Assembly (NCBI RefSeq): GCF_000687475.1
Contig: NC_057316.1
Span: 2,728,001-2,792,000, forward strand
DNA length: 64,000 nucleotides
Reading direction: 5' to 3'
DNA from: Ustilaginoidea virens
Taxonomy: Eukaryota > Ascomycota > Sordariomycetes > Hypocreales > Clavicipitaceae
Shown piece after piece: positions 57,901 to 64,000 of this stretch. The notes under the pieces were generated by a model. The model saw only the letters and a list, made by a program, of their open reading frames with translations. It was not told where the DNA came from and did not search any database. The position numbers and the translations under genes are program-made. Every line of letters begins with the position of its first letter. Position 1 is the stretch's first letter.

Positions 57901-59830
57901 CCCTTCTACTACTGTTATACCTGTTCCTTCTACCCCTAGCACTACTCAGCCTTATATTCCTAGTCCTACCATGCCTTCTACTAGCACAACATTACCTTCG
58001 ACTTCTATACCTACTAGTGAACAAGCTGTTCCTAGTAAACAACAATATCTTACAGTCTAGCTACTTACCCCAGCTTCCACACATCCTTCTGAAGCAAGTG
58101 CTGAGACTAGTCCTACACTACGAAGGTCAGCTAGGCTGGCTAGTAAAAATGCTTCTAGTACGGCTTTTATTAGCAGCTTCTTTCTAGGTATTAAGGAATG
58201 CCTATACCGATTATCCCTACCGCCTAAACCTAGGTTTTGGAAAGACCTAAAAGGTCACCATTTCGAACCAGAATTTAAAGAGGCCGCAAAGAGCGAATTC
58301 TGCGATAACTAGAATAAAGGAACCTTCAAGCCTATACAACTATTAGACCTTCCAAATAATTACAAGCCTATACCACTTACGTGGGTATTTAAATATAAGT
58401 GTGATAAACACGGCTTTCTTACTAAATTTAAAGCCCGAATTTGTGTACGTGGTGATCTTTAACCTTATAGTGATAAAGAGACCTATGCCGCTACACTAGC
58501 TGCCAAATCCTTCCGAATCTTAGTTGCTATTATGACGAAGTTCGACCTTGACACTATACAAATGGATGCTGTATCGGCATTTACTAATAGCCTATAGGAC
58601 GAAGTCGTCTATATCGAATATCTAGATGGATTTAAAAGACCTGGATGGGCATTATTATTACAGCGCGCCTTATATGGTCTTCGCAGGTCCCCTTACCTAT
58701 GGCAATAAGAGCTTTTATCAACCCTTAAATCCCTCAACCTTACTCTTATTACAGAAGACCCTTGCATTATAATTACTACCACTATAGTAGTCTTTTATTT
58801 TGTAGATGATATAGTAGTACTATTTCAACTAAAGAATCGTCCTAAAGCAGAATCCCTCGTCAATAAATTAAAAGCAGCCTATAAAATGAAGGACCTTGGT
58901 ATTCTGAAATGGTTCCTAGGTATCCGAATTATACGGCATCGGCCTACTAAGACCTGGCTATTATAAGACTCTTATATAGAAAAGCTTGCGTACGACTTCT
59001 TAAAAGGAAGAAATATTACACATAAAAACTATCCAATTCCAGAACAGCCTCTTGATAAATATACTAGTATTGCTACGGCACATGAGATATACCAGTACCA
59101 AAAGCTTATGGGCTCTATAAATTACCTAACTACTATAACCCGACCTGATACTGCTGTGGCAGTCTCCCGCCTTTTAGAATATCTACACAACCCTTCCCCT
59201 TACCATTACCTACTAGCCATAGGGGTCATAATGTACCTCTATATCACACGTTACTTAGCTATTTAATATACTGCCATATAATAACAACCAAGTGATGATA
59301 TCCAGCAAGAACTATTAATATCTTCTGATGCTGCTTTTGCCGATGATAAAGAGACCCGGAAGTCTACTTAAGGCTCTTTCTTTAGCCTATTTGGCGGACC
59401 TATTGGTTGGGAAGCCACTAAACAACACACCGTTACCACATCTTCTACCGAAGCAAAGCTATTAGCACTATCGTCAACTGCTAAGACCACTATATCTGTA
59501 ACCCGTCTTATGGAACAACTAGGACTTAAGCTTGATCATAAGGTCACTATTGAGTGCGATAACCTACAAGCTATACGCCTAGTAACAACAATAATGCCCC
59601 GTATTAACACTGCATTAAAGCATGTTGATATCCACAATAGCTGGCTGCGACAGGCTTATCAGCAGGGTTTATTCGACCTGACTTATATCCCTACTAATAA
59701 TATAGTAGCGGATGGGCTCACAAAGGCTCTTATAGGTCAACGATTTACTACCTTCCGTAACCAACTAGGCCTAGTAGATATTGAGGACCTAGTACGAAAA
59801 ACAGAAGATGACGAGAGTGATACCGACTAG
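54990..59830 (+). pseudogene. E4 gag-pol, broken by stops
   Basis: Readable in one frame with many TAG/TAA codons. Gag begins near 54990 (KDWFKWISIIEKF). A zinc-knuckle remnant CICGLLHRWEDYY is at about 55825 (the last Cys position reads Tyr). Protease is near 56245 as WILDSSSNTYITNN, where the catalytic DSG reads DSS. GAG_pre-integrase is at about 56885 (IWHKRLGHPNKEALERI) and integrase follows (HRDNDPAF, then NGLAERSGGIIGTKARTL). Reverse transcriptase has LYGLRRSPYLW and the FVDD box (about 58800). RNase H has SSDAAFADD, STEAKLLALS and NIVADGLTKALIG, ending at TAG 59828-59830. The last 106 residues (59510-59830) are open. A 30-bp repeat lies near 56140-56215. Confidence 0.92.
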
Positions 59831-59867
59831 CTAGATAGAGCTATATTCTAGCCTATCTAGGGGGGTA

Positions 59868-60438
59868 TATCAGAATGAAATTATTTATTGTTATTTTATT
59901 TTATTATTTTTGGATATCTATCGCCGATAATTCCTACGCATCGCCGCATCATCAGATTGAAAAAGGTATTAAGTATTCAGTACTTATAATTATATGGCGG
60001 CTGCTAGTAAAGTTGAGTACCCAATACTTACACACATTCCCTTACGCGCAAATATATGATGCATCACAAATTGATCACACCACTTTATCGTCGCAAATCT
60101 CGATGCACTACAAATGCACATTTCGCCACATATCTATGATATCACAGTATAGTCAGGATATTTACGTCAGATTGATTTCACTAGGGATGTTCTATGTTGG
60201 AATATTATGTATTTAAATCCCTAGATATTCCTACCCAAATAGTGAAAAGGAATGTATGGATGTATGCATGCAAGCAAGTATGCAGAATTAATGCACATCA
60301 GATTGTCCCTACGCCTTAGTTTCGTATCTTATCTGTGCCGTTACTTTACCTTACTGCGATTTTACCATTCCACTGCCTTTATCCTTCGCATACTGCATTA
60401 TCTTAGCAGGCGCAAAAAAACACCGTTTTTGTTTGACA
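59868..60438 (+). repeat. E4 3' LTR, 571 bp
   Basis: Preceded by polypurine AGGGGGG. It begins TATCAGAATG (TG end changed to TA) and ends TTTGACA, then TCCTA. Confidence 0.95.
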
Positions 60439-60949
60439 TCCTACCGCCTGATTTAGCACTATAGCTTATAGCTAAGGGCTGGTTATCAGTGGATATAGTG
60501 GTAGAAGAAGAGGAATAGGATATATTAGTATCCTGGGTATTATAATTGCCTATAATAAAGGACTCGACATCTTGCTGTTTGCTGCTATTATTAGAGTCTT
60601 GTTCCTTCTTCTTTTGCTGCTTCTTTTTCCTATTATTAGTAGAATTATTCTTGCTATTATTAGTAGAAGCGGCGTTAGTGTTAGTAGGGCTAGTAGCCTC
60701 TATAGGGTCCTTGCTAGTCGTATTAGTAGGACCGGAGATAGTAGGGCTAGTAGCCTCTACCAGTTCCTTGCTAATTATAATAGTAGGAACGTTACTATTT
60801 TGCCTACTAACTAAGCCTTGTAAAAGGATAGTTAGGCTGTTCATCTGGGACTTTATATAGTCCATATCTAGCTGTAGTTGTACAGTAAGATTAGCTTTAG
60901 AGTCGGAATCTAAAGTGGCCTTATAAGTGGAAAGCCTAGACTGTGCCAT
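60439..60949 (-). pseudogene. E5 gag with core deleted
   Basis: Starts at ATG 60949 (MAQSRLSTYKATLDSDS). About 50 residues of the gag N-terminus lead, through a Ser/Thr/Pro linker repeated as KxxVEATSPT, straight into the Asn/Lys/Gln-rich C-terminal linker and the start of the protease region. The folded gag core present in E3 (FNFDQWKQ-type region, about 150 residues) is missing. The frame runs open into the E4 LTR by chance. Confidence 0.85.
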
Positions 60950-61651
60950 TATAGTGGTTAAAAGTCGTTAAAAATGGTGATAATAGCTGTAGGAACAGAT
61001 GAATAACCAGCTAAATAGCTGGCAAAGTAGTCGAGTAACTAGCTGGACAGCTAGTAAATATAGTGGCTAGTAGCCTACTATAAAAGGTAACCGCAGAGTA
61101 TAGCGGCAGGTCTCAATATAAAAGCATAGATGCCGTAGGCGTTGTGCAAGTCCGTATTATAGCGTTGGTGTTTAAGGTGCTTATATGGTGCCGTAATATA
61201 AAGGTGCCGTAAGTGCCGTGGGTGCCGTAGGTGCCGTAATATAAAAAGGTGCCGTAAGTACCGTACCAAAGGTGCTATAAGTGGGAGAGTATAACAGGTG
61301 CCGTATAGTGCAGTACAAGTCGTGCACTAGGGGAAAAGGTGTTATATAGTAGTATAGTGTGGTAGATATCACACTATAAAATCCGTAGGTGCCGTAGGTT
61401 ACTCCGAAAATAACGTAAGGTTACGCTAATAGTACCGTGAGGTTACGCCGTAAGTTGCCGTTAGGTACGCCATTAATTGCCGCAGGGTAATGCCATAGGT
61501 AACAAAGGGTAAGCCAAAGGTGATAATAGGTAAGCCGAAGTTAATAAGGGTAAGCCGAAGATACTAAAAGATAGCTATATTAGTAGTACTAATAAGCAAA
61601 AGAGACCAAGGGGTGAACACAAAAAGGTAGGGTTAAAATAAAGAAGTAAAA
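60950..61651 (-). other. E5 leader with repeats and palindrome
   Basis: Same structure as the E1 and E3 leaders: GGTGCCGTA-type repeats (about 61187-61260), palindromic ATAGTGTGGTAGATATCACACTAT (about 61353-61376), and GGTAAGCC units. Confidence 0.75.
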
Positions 61652-61666
61652 CCCGGGCTTATAACC
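61652..61666 (-). promoter_or_regulatory. E5 primer-binding site, half-tRNA type
   Basis: CCCGGGCTTATAACC, identical to the E3 site, abutting the shared LTR. Confidence 0.8.
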
Positions 61667-62441
61667 TATTGTAATTCTAAAGGTCACTATAAAGCAAAGC
61701 CTTACTAGCTAGCTAAATGGCACAAGACTGTCTGCGACCTGTGACTTAATCTTAGTATAAATACTAGATTCTTCACTAAGTCCTAAGACTATATAAGTGC
61801 TATAAAGCGAGGCAAGTGTAAAGGCAAGGCAAATATAAGATAACTAGAATAACGCAGGGAAGGTAGAAGTTAAGAGGCATATAGTGCATTAACAGACTCG
61901 ATTGTGCTACTCTTCTACTATCTAGAAAGAAAGGGGAAAGCTATCCTATATATATACGAAGAAGGGGTGGGCCCAGGCATCCAAGGTAGCTAGTAAAAAA
62001 GCTCCCTGTAATGCTCGCTTTGCCACGTATATAATACGTTAGCAGCCCCACTATATCGGGCCTTTTCAACCACCCTAACCACCGCACTAGTAACTAGTCA
62101 CCGCACTAGTAACTAGCCACCACGCTAGTGACTAACCACCACACTAGTGGACTAGCCACCACGCTAGTAGGCCACCACGCTAATTTAGCAATGCCACACC
62201 ACGCTAGTAGGCCGCCACCACGCTAGTAGGCAACCACGCTAATTTAGCAATGCCACACCTTTTCAATAAGGCCTACCTTACTTGATATATAGTAAATAAT
62301 CCACTGAAAATCCTTAAGGTAAAAGGCAAAGGCTTAAGGTAATACTACTATAAGTCCAAGAGGCGGTATAAGGGCCAGAAGGTTAATAGGCCAGTAGGGC
62401 ATAAGGCCAGCAGCCTAATAGGCTACTATAGGATTTTAACA
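61667..62441 (-). repeat. LTR shared by E5 (5' LTR) and E6 (3' LTR), 775 bp
   Basis: A primer-binding site lies on its left and a polypurine-tract complement (CCCCCTCTG) on its right, so one LTR serves two internal regions in tandem. Full-length, with the same U3 repeat array as its relatives. Confidence 0.92.
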
Positions 62442-64000
62442 CCCCCTCTGATTAGCTACTATAGTATCAAGCTAATCGTGTAAAGGATAGGGAAAGAAAA
62501 TGCAATAAAGGTCCTAAGGAAAAACATAGAAAAAACCTTAGTAAGTTAGTATAAATTAGCAGGCCCTAAGACCTAGTAACTCGCGGAACCTAGTAAATTT
62601 AGGGCCCGGCAGTGGCTTTGTAAGACCGTCAGCAGGCATACTATTAGTAGGTAAGTAGGTAATTTTAACCAAGCCCAGCTGTGCTTGCTCCCTAATATAC
62701 CGGAATTTTAATAGTATATGCTTAGTGCGAGCATGCTGGTTAGGGTCATTAGAATTCGAAATAGAGCCCTGATTATCGCAGTATAACGGTATAGGGCGTA
62801 AAATATCGATTTCTAGCTCCTTATAAAGGTTAGAAAGCCACTATACCTTACGGATAGTCTCAAGTAATGCATTAGATTTAGCTTCTAAAGTAGATAATAC
62901 TATTAAAGAGGCTCGCTTGGAACGCCAGCTAATAGGACCACTATTAATAGTAGTCAAGAAGCCTCCAGTAGATTTAGAGGTTTCTTTACAGCCAGCAAAG
63001 TCGCTATCAGAGTAAGCGGCTATAATAGGCTGTTGGTTGCTTTTAGTAAAGCAAATAGCTAGATTCTCAGTGCCTTTAAGGTAACTAAAGCTGCCTTTTG
63101 CAGCATTCAGATGCATATTAGTTGCTTTCGATATAAACCGAGAAAGGTATTGGGTAGGAAATGCTAGGTCGGGCCTAGTCATCATCATAAGCCATATTAT
63201 AGTGCCAGTAAGGCTCTGATAAAGGCTCTGATTAGTAGGGCTAAGGTCTTTTTTACTAGATTCATTTAGAATCCCTGGTTGAAGTGGAATTAGCTGAGGT
63301 TTAGTATTCTGTAGACCGAATTTAGCTAGGACCTTTGTTATAAATTGGGCTTGGTGTAGCCACAATAGGCCTTCCTTCCTATTTCGTATAATCTGTACGC
63401 CTAGGAAGAAGGAAGCCGGACCGCGGTCTTCTATAGTATAGACCTTATGGAATTTCCTTTTTAGCTGGTTAATATAAGTTATATTTGGACCAACTAATAG
63501 GCAATCGTCAATATAAGTGACGATAAAGGTGCTGGTTTGCTTATTATAAAAGACGGCAGCATTAGAGGCTAAAGGTAAGAAGCCTTTACTAGAAATCAGG
63601 TCTTTTAGCCGGTGTTGCCATTCGCGAGGTGCTTGTTTTAGCCTGTATAGGGCCTTCTTTAGTAAAATAGCTTGCTTAACAGAGGGATTAAAGCCGGCTT
63701 CTTTAAGTAAAGTTAGTAACCGTTGGCGCTATATATTAGACTAAAGCTTATTATCAGTAAGTAATAAGCTCTCTGTAAATTCAAGAAATCCGTTAGGGAT
63801 ATCCATATAAATAGTTTCGGAAAGCTCGCTATTTAGAAAGGCACCTATAAAGTCAATTTGCTCTATTTTTTAGTTATTATTAGCAGCTAAAGCTAGTATA
63901 ACCCTTTAGGTAGGTGGGATAGAGGTAGAAGTATAGGTATGCTGGAAGTCCTTTCCTTCGACTTGTATAAAGCCCTTAATAACTAATCTAGCCTTATATT
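62442..64000 (-). pseudogene. E6: E1-family copia, RNase H and reverse transcriptase, cut by window end
   Basis: Minus strand, C-terminal stop at 62556-62558. Open part 62841-63365 covers reverse transcriptase end and RNase H (YSDSDFAGC, then TLEAKSNALLE). Upstream (to the right) are the YIDD-box region and LYRLKQAPREW-type sequence, then more reverse transcriptase to the edge. Closely similar to E3. Confidence 0.9.

Larger units (their letters stand above)
53510..60438 (+). mobile_element. Ty1/copia retrotransposon E4 (separate family)
   Basis: 6,929 bp with 571-bp LTRs at both ends, TGTCAG...TTTGACA termini, and the 5-bp duplication TCCTA (53505-53509 and 60439-60443). Inserted in the protease region of E5. 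LTRs differ at about eight sites, all transitions. Protein sequence is distinct from E0 and E1, so this is a third lineage. Confidence 0.96.
51598..62441 (-). mobile_element. E5: internally deleted E1-family copia, split by E4
   Basis: Minus-strand pieces of one element on both sides of E4 (51598-53509 and 60439-61666), plus the LTR at 61667-62441. Continuity across E4 is shown by the TCCTA duplication and the protease-region reading frame. The 3' end and 3' LTR are missing, and large parts of gag and pol are deleted, so it could not move by itself. Confidence 0.85.

Noticed and set aside
1..64000. Possibility that the left-hand genes form a biosynthetic or defence cluster
   Set aside because: Copper regulator, splicing factor, methyltransferase, anion transporter, CLN3, glycosyltransferase and hydrolase share no pathway. 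No backbone synthase, NLR-like or toxin gene is seen.

Overview
The window reads as nuclear DNA of a filamentous ascomycete, most likely a Sordariomycete and plausibly Hypocreales. The evidence is short GT-AG introns with CTAAC/CTGAC-like branch sites, a GRISEA/Mac1-type copper-fist regulator, a fungal CLN3/Btn1 protein, an intron-containing tRNA-Lys, and a repeat block damaged by C-to-T/G-to-A changes of the kind made by repeat-induced point mutation (RIP). The genus is not determined.

Positions 1 to about 25,570 are gene-rich and GC-balanced. In order they hold a copper-fist transcription factor (-), an SR140/U2SURP-like splicing factor (-), a SET-domain lysine methyltransferase (-, four exons), a SulP/STAS anion transporter (+, four exons), a tRNA-Lys(CUU) with a 13-nt intron (+), a small hydrophilic conserved protein (+), a CLN3/battenin homologue (+), a type II membrane glycosyltransferase (+, three exons), a metallo-beta-lactamase-fold hydrolase (-) and a small fungal protein of unknown function (+). 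They look like ordinary housekeeping loci, not a biosynthetic or defence cluster. Exon structures were rebuilt by hand from splice signals and reading frame.

From 25,574 to the end the window is a block of nested Ty1/copia LTR retrotransposons with no host gene that I can see. The layers are: (A) an old minus-strand copia whose 3' LTR forms the euchromatin boundary; (B) element E0 (26,542-41,155, minus, 330-bp LTRs, target duplication GCTTT), inserted in the RNase H region of A; (C) element E1 (32,271-39,621, plus, 744-bp LTRs, duplication ATATT), inserted in E0. To the right lie several minus-strand relatives of E1: E2 (truncated), E3 (both LTRs), E5 (internally deleted) and E6 (runs off the window). 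E5 and E6 share one LTR. E5 is split by an unrelated plus-strand copia, E4 (53,510-60,438, 571-bp LTRs, duplication TCCTA). Every gag-pol I could read is broken, mostly by TAG/TAA codons at former Gln or Trp positions. The E1, E3, E4 and E5 primer sites resemble the anticodon arm of initiator tRNA-Met, which suggests half-tRNA priming.

I did not find a convincing undescribed biological system. The most informative content is the nested retrotransposon block: its insertion order, its repeat-rich LTRs and leaders, and its RIP-like decay.
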